From Actinomycetota bacterium (GTDB lineage Bacteria; Actinomycetota; Acidimicrobiia; Acidimicrobiales; Microtrichaceae): a DNA stretch of 56,486 nucleotides. The stretch's first letter is position 1, and the number at the start of each line of letters is the position of its first letter. The DNA lies in NCBI GenBank assembly GCA_016703525.1, contig JADJBW010000020.1:1-56486 (forward strand), written 5' to 3'. Under the pieces are notes generated by a model. It worked only from the letters and a program-made list of their open reading frames with translations, did no database searches and was not told where the DNA came from. Below are positions 19,007 through 28,846 of this stretch, one piece after another. Both the position numbers and the translations under genes were made by a program.

Positions 19007-20885
19007 GTGGCGAGCCTCCGAACGACGACAGCGCTGCCCGGGAGGCGATCAGGGGCCACCGTCCTGGGGATCAGCGCCTTGTACCACGACGCGGCGGCAG
19101 CGGTCATTGCGACGGTCGCATCGTCGCAGCGGCTCAGCAGGAGCGGTTCAGTCGCGTCAAACACGACCCGGGCTTCCCCATCGATGCCATTCGGTATTGC
19201 CTCGATGCCGCCGAGGTACCGGTCGACGGCCTCGACGCGGTCGCGTATTACGACAAGCCGCTCACCACGTTCGCCCGGGTGATGAAGAGCTACGTGAAGG
19301 CGGGGCCCCGGGGCATCACGACGTTCCCGAGTGCGATCCGCGAGTGGGGTACCCGCAAGCTGTGGACGTCGTTTGAGATCGAACGCGGTGTCCGGTCGCT
19401 TGGATATCGGATGCCCGACGACCTGCTCTACGCGGAGCACCACGTCAGCCATGCCGCTGCGGCCTTCTATCCATCGCCGTTCGAGCGCGCCGCGATCCTC
19501 ACCATGGACGGCGTCGGCGAGTGGACGACCAGTTCGATCGGGATCGGTCGCGGGCGCACGGTTGAGCTCCTACGCGAACAGCGGTTCCCCCCACTCGCTC
19601 GGCCTGCTGTATTCGGCGTTCACGTCCTACTGCGGATTTCGGGTCAACTCCGGCGAGTACAAGCTCATGGGCCTCGCGCCCTATGGAGAACCGCGCTATG
19701 TCGACCAGATCCTGGAACACGTGGCTCACGTGAACGACGACGGCTCGTTGCGCCTGGATCTCCGGTATTTCGACTTCATCGCCGGGCGCCGGATGGTGAA
19801 TCGGCGTTTCGGCGAGCTGTTTGGTGGTCCTCCCCGCGAGCCGGAGAGCTCGCTCGATCAACGGGTGTGCGATATCGCACGGTCGATCCAGGAGGTGACC
19901 GAACGCGTCGTCCTCGCGGCGGCGGCCACCGCGCGCGACCTGACCGGCGAGCCGAACCTCGTGCTCGCCGGGGGCGTGGCGCTGAACTGCGTGGCGAACG
20001 GGAAGCTCCGCGACGCCGAACTCTTCGACAACATCTGGGTGCAACCCGCAGCCAACGACGCGGGAAGCGCACTGGGTTGCGCCCTCTGGGCGTATCACCA
20101 CGTGCTCGAGCACCCGAGGGCCGTCCTGCCCGACGCGATGGCGGGGTCGCTGCTCGGCCCCGCGTTCGAACCGGACGTCGTCGCCGCCGGGCTCGAAGCG
20201 GCCGGGCGTCCCTTCGAGCGGATCCCCGACGCCGACGAGCGTTCGCGACGCGTTGCCTCGCTGCTCGCCGACGGCAAGGTGGTCGCCGTGTTTCAGGGCC
20301 GCATGGAGTTCGGGCCGCGTGCGCTGGGGAACCGTTCGATCCTCGCCGACCCTCGGGACCCATCGATGCAGCGCACGCTCAACCTCCGCATCAAGCAACG
20401 GGAGAGCTTTCGGCCTTTCGCCCCGCGGTGCTCGCCGAGCACGCCGCCGACTGGTTCGGCCTCGACGAGCCCAGCCCGTACATGACCTTCGTCGCCCCGG
20501 TGAGCGCCGAACACGCTCGAACGATCGAACCCGACGTCGACGCCGAGTGGCTGCCGCCACGGGAGCGGCTCGCGACCGTGCAGTCCGACATACCGGCGGT
20601 CACCCATGTCGATCTCAGCGCTCGGATTCAGACGATCGACGACCGCACCGCGCCCGCGCTCCACCCGATCCTCGACGAGTTCCACCGGCTCACAGGCTGC
20701 CCGGTGCTGGTGAACACGAGCTTCAACCTGCGCGGCGAACCGATCGTCGCCACGCCTGACGACGCGTATCGCACCTTCATGCACTGCGAGCTCGACTACC
20801 TCCTCACGGAGGACTGCCTCGTGAGCAAGACCGACCAACCCGAGTGGGACGGTCCGGCGCCCAGCCTGACGGCCGACCAAGCCGT
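19007..20885 (+). CDS. Carbamoyltransferase (NodU/CmcH family), frameshifted
   Basis: These enzymes carbamoylate a hydroxyl of sugars or natural products using carbamoyl phosphate and ATP. Family landmarks are clear: LGISALYHDAAAAVI at the start, VAAAQQERFSRVKHDPGFP, YAEHHVSHAAAAFYPSPF with the conserved His residues, ILTMDGVGEW, YKLMGLAPYGEP, VLAGGVALNCVANGKL, FQGRMEFGPRALGNRSI, and NTSFNLRGEPIV in the C-terminal domain. About 620 residues fits the family. Frame breaks at about 19110 (one missing T inside ICDG), 19585 and 20425 look like sequencing errors. The start is the GTG at 19007 (an ATG at 18971 is possible). The stop is unclear because the reading runs into the convergent PhyH gene. 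Confidence 0.85.
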
Positions 20886-21840
20886 TGGTCGCGCTCCCGG
20901 GCGCCGTCCAGATCGTCGAGCACGTAGCTCCTCGAACGAACGCGGTCGCCGTGTTCGAGGCGGTCCACGAACTCCGCGTACGAAACGGCACGGTTGTGGT
21001 TCGGCACCCGCTTCAGCACCGGCAGATCGGGCTGCGAGTAGAACACGGTCTTGTCCTGCTCGAGCCAGAACGTGCGGTCCATGTCGTACAGGACGAACCA
21101 GCGCTCGTCCTCCGGGTCCGGCACCCACACCGCCGTCGTCGAGCCACGCGGCACGATCTCGACCTGGAGCGCGATCCTGGGCTCGACTCCGTGGTTGCCG
21201 GGCGACCAGTGGATCAGGGTGTCATCGAAGATGACCGCCTGGCCGACGCGAACGTCGAGTGGCACGAGGTGGTGATCGATGAGCTCCTGGTGGAAGCCGG
21301 CGAAGTACTGGGTCGCCGCGGCCGTCGCCGCATCGGGGAACAGCTTGTGGGAGCCCGGAACGACATGGATGACGCCGGTCTCGGGCGTGTAGCGGTCGAA
21401 GGGAATCCAGATCGTGAGGGTGATCGCCATCGGGTCATCGACGGTGATCCAGTTGAGATGGACCTCGAAGTTCCCGTGGCCCGGCTGCTTGACGTAGATG
21501 TTCGAGGTCAGCACCTGGAAGTCGGGACAGACCGCTTCGAGCACCGGGTCGATCAGCTCGTGGGTCATCGCATCGACCGCTCGTCGATACCGAGCGAGTC
21601 GTCCAGGAACGTGCAGTGGTAGTCCGACGACGGTCGCTCGCTCGCGTCGAACCCGTCGGACGGCTCGAGCGTCGCGAAGCGTTCGAGCAGCAGCGCAACC
21701 GCATCGTCGTCGAGGAGATCCGTGACGACGTAGCCGTCGCGCCAGAACGCCCTGTTGTCCTCTGCGGACGCGAACACCTTCGGGGGAATGATGCGGCCGA
21801 GGTGATCGTGCCCGGCGGTGGAAGGCTGAGGCGTGGACAT
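20804..21840 (-). CDS. PhyH-type dioxygenase A with HxN in place of HxD, one frameshift
   Basis: Phytanoyl-CoA dioxygenase-type enzymes are Fe(II)/2-oxoglutarate oxygenases. The N-terminal part (MSTPQPSTAGHDHLGRII, NRAFWRDGYVVTDLLDDDAV) starts at ATG 21840 after a GAGGGA site. After a frame break near 21570 the catalytic half reads NFEVHLNWITVDD, IWIPFDRYTPETGVIHVVPG, and DDTLIHWSPGNHGVEPRIA with the distal His and 2OG-binding Arg. The proximal metal motif is H-L-N, whereas the family uses H-x-D; the codon is AAC and the frame is solid on both sides. The C-terminus as drawn overlaps the carbamoyltransferase, so the true stop probably lies near 20880. Divergent from the B12 radical SAM gene, 100 bp apart. 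Confidence 0.75.
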
Positions 21841-21939
21841 GGCAAATCGTCCCTCACCGCGCCAGGCGGATCCAAGTCAGACGTGTGGAAACACATCGCA
21901 CGATGAGCCGCCCGCGCGCCGGGCGGGTATGGTCGGTGT

Positions 21940-23946
21940 ATGAGGGTCGCGCTCGTCCAGTGCCCCGCCTGGGGAGCGCTACCGCCGTTGGGCGCATCCA
22001 CGCTCAAGGCGTACCTGATAGAGAACGACGTCGAGGCAAAGTGCTTCGACTTCAACATCGAGTTCTTCCACGCGGAACAGCGGGCGCGAGGTGCCGATGC
22101 CAGCGGGGCGTACGGCGGCATCGACCCCTGGGGTGCCGAGTCGTACGATCAGTGGGGCCTCCATGTCGACGCGTCCTGGGGTCGCGTGCCCGAGATCCGC
22201 TTCCTCGATGGCTCGATGTACAACGACCGCCCCCTTCCCGTGGGGCAGTGGGCCGACGAGGTCCTGTCCTGGTCGCCCGACGTCATCGGGTTCTCGGTGT
22301 ACATCACCAGTCTGGCGTCGAGCCTCCTGCTGGCACGCGAGATCTCGGAGCGCCGTCCCGACGTGTTGATCGTCTTCGGAGGGCCGCACGTTGCACGCGA
22401 TCAGTCCGGCAATCTCGCCCTTCGGACCGGCATCCCTCACGTCGTGGTCGACGGGGAGGGCGAGGGTGCGTTGCTCGACGTCGTGCATCGCATCGAGGAC
22501 GGCGACAGCGACTTCGCCGACATCGAGGGGACCGGAGTGCTCGTCGATGGCGAAACCCGGTGGGCACCGAAGCGCCCGCTCATCGCGAAGATCGACGCCC
22601 TGCCGTATCCGGACTTCCGCGACTTCGACTGGGAGCGATACGAGAACCCGTATCTGATTCCGATCATGGCGTCGCGTGGCTGCGTGCTCGACTGCGCCTT
22701 CTGCTACGAGACCGTGTACTGGCGACGCTTCCGCACGCAGGGTCCCGAACGTATCGCCGATGAGATGACCTTTCAGGTCGAGAACCATCCGCTTCGAGAA
22801 CGAGCGGTGCAGGATGGCAAGTACTTCTACTTCATGTTCGCGGATTCGCTCGTCAACGGACACCTGGGCGGCCTGCGGCGGATGGCCGACCTGCTCATCG
22901 AACGCGACCTCGGTGTGTCCTGGGGCGGCCAGGCCACCATCAACACGAAGATGGATGCGGCGTTCTTCGACAAGCTCCACCGCTCCGGCTGTACCGGTCT
23001 GGCGTTCGGGTTGGAGAGCGGATCGCAGCGTGTGCTCGATTCCATGGGGAAGCACTTCCACATCGACGAGGCCGTCGGTTTCATCAAGGCCGCCCACGGT
23101 GCGGGTATCACCGTGACCGCCAACGTCATGGTCGGGTACCCGAACGAGACCTTCCGCGACTTCCTCCAGACACTGAAGTTCATCGCGAGGACCCGCCGGT
23201 CGCTGTACCAGGTCAGCAACGTGACCACCACCCAGATCCCGCTCGGATCCGCCCTGCATGCCCATCCCGAGCGGTACGGCGTCACCGTCCACCCCAACGG
23301 CACCTGGACCTCCGAGGAAACCGGCGACGACTTCACGCGGAATCGCCGGCTCCGGATCCTGCACCTGTGGATGAGTCTGCTCCGCGTGCCTCACCAGGAA
23401 ATGGCGCCGGCGCACCGCGAGCATCAGCGTGAGCGGCGGCGCAGTTCCAATCGAGTCCGATCGACCCCTGCATCTGAAGACACGGCGGGAAGCGGTTGGC
23501 TTCCGTTCGCTGCGACCGGCCCGGGGCCCCGGAACGACGAACCGACGCGCTTCCTCTCCGCAGAGCCCTTCGCGATCCTCGGCGTTGACGCGGCCGGGGT
23601 CATCGGGGTCGATCGTTGGACTCGCACGCCACCGTTCGAACTGGATCGGTCAGAGGTGCACGGCAACACCTTCGACGCGATCGCCCGTACCGTGGATCGC
23701 GTGTTCGGGGCAGCGTTGGCGATGGAATGGCCCGACGCCGACGACCACGAGCAACTGCGGGTCAGCGGCATCGATGCCGCCGGCACGAGTCGATTCGTGG
23801 CGTCAGCGGTTCCGCGGCGCAGCGGCGACGGCACGCTGATCGGCGCTCGCTTCGTGCTTTGGATCGAGCCGATCGGGCAGCCGGTGACCCTCCTTCCGCG
23901 TTCGGGTGCTACCCCATCATCGGGGCTCCCCGACGGCGACCGCTGA
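21940..23946 (+). CDS. B12-binding radical SAM protein 1 with extra C-terminal domain
   Basis: 668 residues in one uninterrupted frame. The N-terminus (MRVALVQCPAWGALPPLGAS to about residue 190) has the cobalamin-binding Rossmann fold, including VIGFSVYITSL and VFGGPHVARD and ending HVVVDGEGEGALL. The radical SAM core begins near residue 240 with ASRGCVLDCAFCYE (C248, C252, C255). Core features FGLESGSQRVLDSMGK and VTANVMVGYPNET follow. Enzymes of this class often methylate unactivated carbons or rearrange sugars. From about residue 530 there is an additional domain of some 130 residues (FAILGVDAAGVIGVD and onward) that I do not recognise. It is followed 33 bp later by the tandem PhyH gene on the same strand. 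Confidence 0.8.
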   Translation: MRVALVQCPAWGALPPLGASTLKAYLIENDVEAKCFDFNIEFFHAEQRARGADASGAYGGIDPWGAESYDQWGLHVDASWGRVPEIRFLDGSMYNDRPLPVGQWADEVLSWSPDVIGFSVYITSLASSLLLAREISERRPDVLIVFGGPHVARDQSGNLALRTGIPHVVVDGEGEGALLDVVHRIEDGDSDFADIEGTGVLVDGETRWAPKRPLIAKIDALPYPDFRDFDWERYENPYLIPIMASRGCVLDCAFCYETVYWRRFRTQGPERIADEMTFQVENHPLRERAVQDGKYFYFMFADSLVNGHLGGLRRMADLLIERDLGVSWGGQATINTKMDAAFFDKLHRSGCTGLAFGLESGSQRVLDSMGKHFHIDEAVGFIKAAHGAGITVTANVMVGYPNETFRDFLQTLKFIARTRRSLYQVSNVTTTQIPLGSALHAHPERYGVTVHPNGTWTSEETGDDFTRNRRLRILHLWMSLLRVPHQEMAPAHREHQRERRRSSNRVRSTPASEDTAGSGWLPFAATGPGPRNDEPTRFLSAEPFAILGVDAAGVIGVDRWTRTPPFELDRSEVHGNTFDAIARTVDRVFGAALAMEWPDADDHEQLRVSGIDAAGTSRFVASAVPRRSGDGTLIGARFVLWIEPIGQPVTLLPRSGATPSSGLPDGDR

Positions 23947-23979
23947 GCACCATTTCGCTCCCGGTGGTACCGTGACCGC

Positions 23980-25653
23980 GTGGTGAAAGTGCTTCGGAAC
24001 GATCGCCTCGATCGCCGCTTTCGACGTTCGGGCTTCGCCCGCGCCGGTTCGATCTCGCCGTCAGATCTCGCCGATCTCCGTGCGATCGCCGCCGACGCGT
24101 TCCGGGGCACACGGCACGGCTTTACGAGTTCGACCGAGAGCCATGACGTCGAGTACCGCGAGACGCTGTTCGAGCGCGCCGCTCCGATCGGCCAGCGTCT
24201 GGTGGACGACCTCCTCATCGGCTACGAGGTGCTGAAATGTCGGGCTCCTCGTGAAGTTCCCCGACCAAGACAGCACCATGGGGCCGCACCAGGACTGGAC
24301 GGTGGTCGATGAGAACCTCCACCGGTCGCTGAACCTGTGGATTCCACTCGTCGACGTCGACGACCGCAACGGCGCACTCGCCGTTCTCCCGGGGAGCCAC
24401 CGCGTCCTGGTCCGACCTCGATGCAGCCCAGGCCTTCCACTCGGCGGTCGGGACCCGCTCGGCGATCTCGCCATCGACGACATGACGGCGATTGCGATGT
24501 CGGCGGGCGACGTGCTCGTCACCGACCATGCGGTTGCCCATGCATCGCGGGCCAACACCACCGACTCGCCGCGCGCGGTGATCGCGATCGCCGCGGTGCC
24601 CGTGGGTGCTCCGCTGTTTCACGACTACCGACGGCCCGACGATCGAGTCGAACGGTTCGAGGTGCCCGACAGGGCGTGGTTCCGGTCGTTCCACATGAGT
24701 GAACGCCCCGCTCGGGCTCGACCCATGGGCATCGTGCCCTACCCTCCCGACCTCCCGGTCACCGGACTGCTCCGCTCGTGCCGCCACGCGACGCGCCCGT
24801 GGCGTTCGAGCGCGACGCCGGTACCCGCTCCGGCGCCGGAGCTGTCGGTCGCCTCGGCGGGCGATCGCGCATGCATGCTGCGGGACCCCGAGCAGCAGGC
24901 GCACCTCGACGAGCACGGCTACGTCGTGGTCGACCTGCTGCGACCCGACCAGGTGGCCGAGGTCAAGCGCGCCTACGACCTGCTCGATCACGACATGGAG
25001 TGGGACTCGCCGTTCGCGGATGGATTCCACACGACGCTGTACGACAATCGTCTCGAATACCGGCGCGCCGTACTGGACACGATCGAGCACGCATTCGCCG
25101 ACGGCATGCGACGCCACTTCGACGACTACCGGGTGCTGTTCGCCAATTTTCCGGTGAAACGGGCGGGCGGCGCGGCGGTACCGAAGCACCTGGACTGGAC
25201 GTTCGTCGACGAGTCGAAGTGCAGCTCGGCAACGGTGTGGTGCGCGCTCGACGACCTCGACGAAGAGAGCGGAACGCTCGGCGTGGTTCCCGGTAGCCAC
25301 TTCGAAGTCTCCTTCGTGCGCCCGGTCAATCACCGTGACTTCGCCCGCACGAGGCCGCGGCTCGTTTCGCCGAAGGCGTGGTGGTGCCGCTTCGCGCAGG
25401 TCAAGCCGTGGTGATGGACAACCGAACGGTGCACTTCTCGACCCCCAACCGCACCGGCCGGGTTCGCGTTGCCGCAGCTGCGGTCGTCGCGCCACGGACG
25501 AGTGAACCTCTGCACTACTGGCTGGACGAGTCCGGTCTGTGCGAATTGGTGGTGTCGCGCGACTTCTACCTTCGTTACCGGATCGGTGAGGACCCTCGCA
25601 TGGTCGAGGGCGTCGTGGAGGTCCGCGATGCATCGCAGTTCACCTACGCCTGA
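23980..25653 (+). CDS. Tandem PhyH dioxygenase, two catalytic domains in one frame (B and C)
   Basis: About 558 residues. Domain 1 begins with the GTG at 23980 (MVKVLRNDRLDRRF), changes frame near 24235, and carries MGPHQDWTVVDE, LAVLPGSHRV and DHAVAHASRANTTDSPRAV. With no stop codon, the frame from 24251 runs through a Pro/Ala linker (TPVPAPAPELSVASAG) into domain 2. Domain 2 has the normal PhyH beginning HLDEHGYVVVDLL, then VPKHLDWTFVDE, LGVVPGSHF and, after a frame break near 25380, MDNRTVHFSTPNRTGRVRV. Both domains keep H-x-D, the distal His and the Arg. An internal ATG at about 24871 could start domain 2 separately, but no ribosome site precedes it. Same-strand neighbours on both sides overlap or nearly touch, suggesting an operon. 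Confidence 0.7.
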
Positions 25654-26086
25654 CAGGGACCGGCCCGACGCGCTGAGCCGATCGGGCTATCTCATCTTGG
25701 ACCACGCGACGTGGCTGTTCGCGAGCCTCGACGGTGCGGACCTGGTCCCGATCGACCCCAAGGATCTGCTCGATCGTCTCGATCCGGAGGGCCAAGACAC
25801 CGCCCCGCCGTGTCTCGGCATCGACGTGATCTCCTGGGCCCAAGCCGAGGCGTTCGAGGCGACCGAACCCTCAGGTGCGGTGAACCTCGCGCTGCTGCTG
25901 TGGGATGGCCGTCGCCTTTTCGCTCCCCACGCTGCATCGGGATCGTTGGTCGAGCTCGGCGCTGCGCACGCCGAACGGCTGTGTCGACCCCGTTTCCCCG
26001 ACAGCGAAGCGCTCGCAGACGACGAGGTCGCTCGTTCGCTCCGACTGCTCGGATTGGCGCCGGATGCCACCGATGCGGACCGCTGA
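25628..26086 (+). CDS. Unrecognised 152-residue protein between PhyH and B12 radical SAM genes
   Basis: The ATG at 25628 lies inside the end of the tandem PhyH gene (26-nt overlap). The stop at 26084-26086 overlaps the start of the next gene by 14 nt, so it looks like a real, translationally coupled gene. The product begins MHRSSPTPDRDRPDALSRSG, then YLILDHATWLFASLDGADLV, and an alternating hydrophobic middle (AVNLALLLWDGRRLFAPHA). It ends with a helical tail (DDEVARSLRLLGLAP). It has no membrane span, no Cys cluster and a single Cys-containing turn (PPCLGID). I do not recognise the family. Its tight packing suggests it works with one of the two flanking enzymes. Confidence 0.55.
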   Translation: MHRSSPTPDRDRPDALSRSGYLILDHATWLFASLDGADLVPIDPKDLLDRLDPEGQDTAPPCLGIDVISWAQAEAFEATEPSGAVNLALLLWDGRRLFAPHAASGSLVELGAAHAERLCRPRFPDSEALADDEVARSLRLLGLAPDATDADR

Positions 26087-27978
26087 CCCGATGGGCCCCA
26101 CCCGGATCGTTCCGTTCGCCGGAGGCGACCGATCGCTGCCGTCGCTCGCGCTCGGCGGCATCACCGCCTTCGCCCGATCGAGGCCCGGCCTGGGCGGGGT
26201 GTTCCGCTTCGTCCCGCAGATGACCGAGCTCGCCGAGCTCGAGTCCCTGCTCCGCTCCGACTCGTCGCCGATCGTGCTCCTGCTCTCCAACTATCTCTGG
26301 ACGGCCGCGACGAATCTTCAAGCGTCGGCCCTCGCCGCCGAGGTCGCGCCGGGCTCGGTCACTGTCCACGGAGGCCCTCACACGCCCCACTATTCCGGGG
26401 ACAACCGGCGCTACTTCGAAATGCACTCACACGTCGACGTCACCGTGCGCCAGGAGGGCGAGCTGACGACGGCGCGCATCCTCTCGGCGTTCGCCGAGGC
26501 CGGCCGCGTCGACGCTTCCGTGCTCGCGGCGTTGAACGTGCCGGGATGCACGGTCCGAACGCCTACAGGACTGCACCGCGCCGACGATGTCGAGCGGATC
26601 GACGACCTGTCGGTGCTGCCCTCGGCATATCTCGGCGGCGAACTGAGTCACCTGACCCCCGAACGATGGATGTTCGGAATCATCGAGACGAATCGGGGCT
26701 GCCCCTACGGCTGCACGTACTGCGACTGGGGCCAGGCGACGTTGTCGCGCGTCCGGAAGTTCCCGCTTGAACGAGTGCTCGCTGAGATCGACTGGCTCGT
26801 CGATCATCGCGTCGCGACCATCTTCATCGCCGATGCGAACTTCGGCATCTTCGGCCGCGACGTCGAGATCGCCGACCACATTGCACGCCGTCGCAACGAG
26901 ACGGGGTACCCGCGTCACGCCATCGCGACCTTCACGAAGAACACCAACCGACATGTGCGAGATCATCGAGATCTGGACCTCGGCCGGCATCTGGGCGGAG
27001 GGCGTGCTGTCGATGCAGACGACCGATCCCGAGACGCTGTCGACGGTCCGGCGGCAGAACATCCGCACCGAGCGATTCGAGGAGCTCAGCGCCGAGTTCG
27101 AGGCGCTCGGCCTACCCGTGGCGTCCGACCTCATCGTTGGCCTGCCGGGTTCGACGGTCGATTCGTTCCGCCGTGATCTGCAGTACTTCTTCGATCGGCA
27201 CGTGATGGTCCGCGTGTTCGAGCCGATGCTCTTGCCGAACAGCCCGATGAACGAACCGGCATACCGCGCCGAGCACCGGATCGTCGCCGGCGACGATCTG
27301 CGGATTCTGTCGACCGCGAGCTACGACCTCGACGACCGCGACACGATGATGCGGCTGCGCCATTGGAATCGGGTCGCCGTTGATCTGGGTGTGCTTCGCG
27401 AAACGCTTCGATTCCTGCAGCGGGAGCAGGGCTTGCCGGCGATGGACGTGATCAAGGAACTCGATCGGGCAGTGCGCGAGGAGCCGGCGACCTACCCGCT
27501 GGCGAACTTCCTCGCTCGATTCCTCGATCTCTTCCTCCTCCCGCCCGGATCATGGCCGGCCTTCTACCGCGAATTCCGGCGGTTCCTTCGCGATCGACTC
27601 GGGATCGCGGACCTTCCTGGGTGGGACACCGTCGCCTCGGTGGAGATCGCGCTGCGCCCAGCCCAGGGGCGGCACTTCCCGGTCCGCGTCGAGCTCGCCC
27701 ATGACTTCGTGGCGTACGCCGCCGACCCGTCACCCGATGCGCGACTGCTCGACTACGGACCCGGCGTTCTCGACATCGATGACCCGGCCTCGGTGTCATC
27801 GCTGTTCTTCGGGCGCAGCTGGCTGAGAGGCGAGCGAACGGACGCCGGTGCCAACTGGTTCTGGTGGGATGCAAGTTGGGAACTCGAGTCGCCGTTTACC
27901 TGGCCGATGGCACGTCCTTCGCCCCACGCCGCGGGCCGCGAAGTCGACGACGTCGATGTCGCCGAGCGTGGAAGCTGA
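26073..27978 (+). CDS. B12-binding radical SAM protein 2, one frameshift
   Basis: About 635 residues. The N-terminus has a cobalamin-type fold: PIVLLLSNYLWTAATNL and SVTVHGGPHTPHYSGDNRRY, ending VTVRQEGELTTARIL. The radical SAM core starts near residue 208 with TNRGCPYGCTYCDWG (CxxxCxxC), then IFIADANFGIFGRDVE. After a frame break near 26950 it continues LSMQTTDPETLSTVRRQNIR and VASDLIVGLPGSTVDSFRRD. A long C-terminal part (from FFDRHVMVRVFEPMLLPN) includes FLARFLDLFLLPPGSWP and a Trp-rich end (NWFWWDASWELESPF). The start is the ATG at 26073 (26091 is possible). PhyH genes flank it on both sides, pointing to sequential action on one substrate. Confidence 0.8.
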
Positions 27979-27994
27979 GCGAGGCGGGAGGGTC

Positions 27995-28846
27995 ATGACG
28001 GCGGTCTTCCGTGACCCGGCGACGGAACGAGCCTTTCGACGACGAGGCTTCGTGGTGGTGGACCTGTGGGAGCCGACCGCGGGCGATCTTGTCGCTCAGC
28101 TGTTCGACACGTCCGACCGGGGGGAGCGCGACGGGTATTTCGTCAGCACCGTCTTGTCCGACACGTCGGCGCGGGCGGCGTACGACGAACTCATCCGACG
28201 GACGTTCGCCTCGGAACTGGCCGGCATGATGAACGGCTACGAGGCCTTCCTCGGAGCGCTCGTCGTCAAGCGGCCGACCGGAGCGACGACCGTGTGGGCG
28301 CACCAGGACGGCACATGCCACGACGAGTCATTCGGCCCGGGGGTGATCGCCTGGATCCCTGTCACCGAAGTCGACGAGCTGTCGGGGCACATGCGCGCGT
28401 TGTGGGGCAGTCATCGCTTCCTTCCCGGAATCCTCGCCACGCCACCCACGAAGACCTGCTTCGAAGACGTTCGCGACGAGTTGCTGGACCGAGAGATGCC
28501 TGAGGTTGAGGTTCGGCGAGGCCAGGCGCTCGTGTTCAACAGCCTGGTGATCCACGGGTCGCCTCCGAACCGCAGCGGCGCGAACCGGCTCGCCGCCTAC
28601 CTGCGATTCATGCCGATCGGCGCGCCCGCGCGCCACTACTGGTACGACCAAGACTCCGAGGAGGTGCTCGGCTTCGAGGTGGGCCGCGACTTCTTCACGA
28701 CCCACGTCTGGGGCCAACGACCGACCGGAGCGCCGTTCGAACGCCTCCCCGTGGTCGAGCCGCGCCAGCTGGGCATCGCGGATCTCAGGCGACTGCGGCG
28801 ACGCGCCTGGGTTCGCCCACTCAGCTCGGACCGCGGATCGGCGTAA
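27995..28846 (+). CDS. PhyH-type dioxygenase D
   Basis: An intact 283-residue reading frame with a clear GGCGGGAGGG ribosome site before ATG 27995. The family start is RAFRRRGFVVVDLWEPTAGD. The metal site is TVWAHQDGTCHDE (H-x-D), followed by VIAWIPVTEVDELSGHM and LWGSHRF. NSLVIHGSPPNRSGANRLA gives the distal His and Arg. FMPIGAPARHYWYDQDSEEV is the usual C-terminal strand region. It is the last gene of the run that begins at 21940. Its last 26 bases overlap the end of the opposing small Tat-type gene. Confidence 0.85.
   Translation: MTAVFRDPATERAFRRRGFVVVDLWEPTAGDLVAQLFDTSDRGERDGYFVSTVLSDTSARAAYDELIRRTFASELAGMMNGYEAFLGALVVKRPTGATTVWAHQDGTCHDESFGPGVIAWIPVTEVDELSGHMRALWGSHRFLPGILATPPTKTCFEDVRDELLDREMPEVEVRRGQALVFNSLVIHGSPPNRSGANRLAAYLRFMPIGAPARHYWYDQDSEEVLGFEVGRDFFTTHVWGQRPTGAPFERLPVVEPRQLGIADLRRLRRRAWVRPLSSDRGSA

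Noticed and set aside
19499..20560. Minus-strand ORF opposite the carbamoyltransferase
   Set aside because: The plus strand has clear carbamoyltransferase motifs over the whole span.
21885..21905. TGTGGAAACACA palindrome in the divergent PhyH A/radical SAM promoter region as an operator
   Set aside because: Short arms and a single occurrence; not enough to support a binding site.
21979..23424. Long (481-residue) minus-strand ORF opposite B12-radical SAM 1
   Set aside because: The plus strand carries unmistakable radical SAM motifs across the same bases; the minus frame has no family resemblance and is a high-GC shadow.
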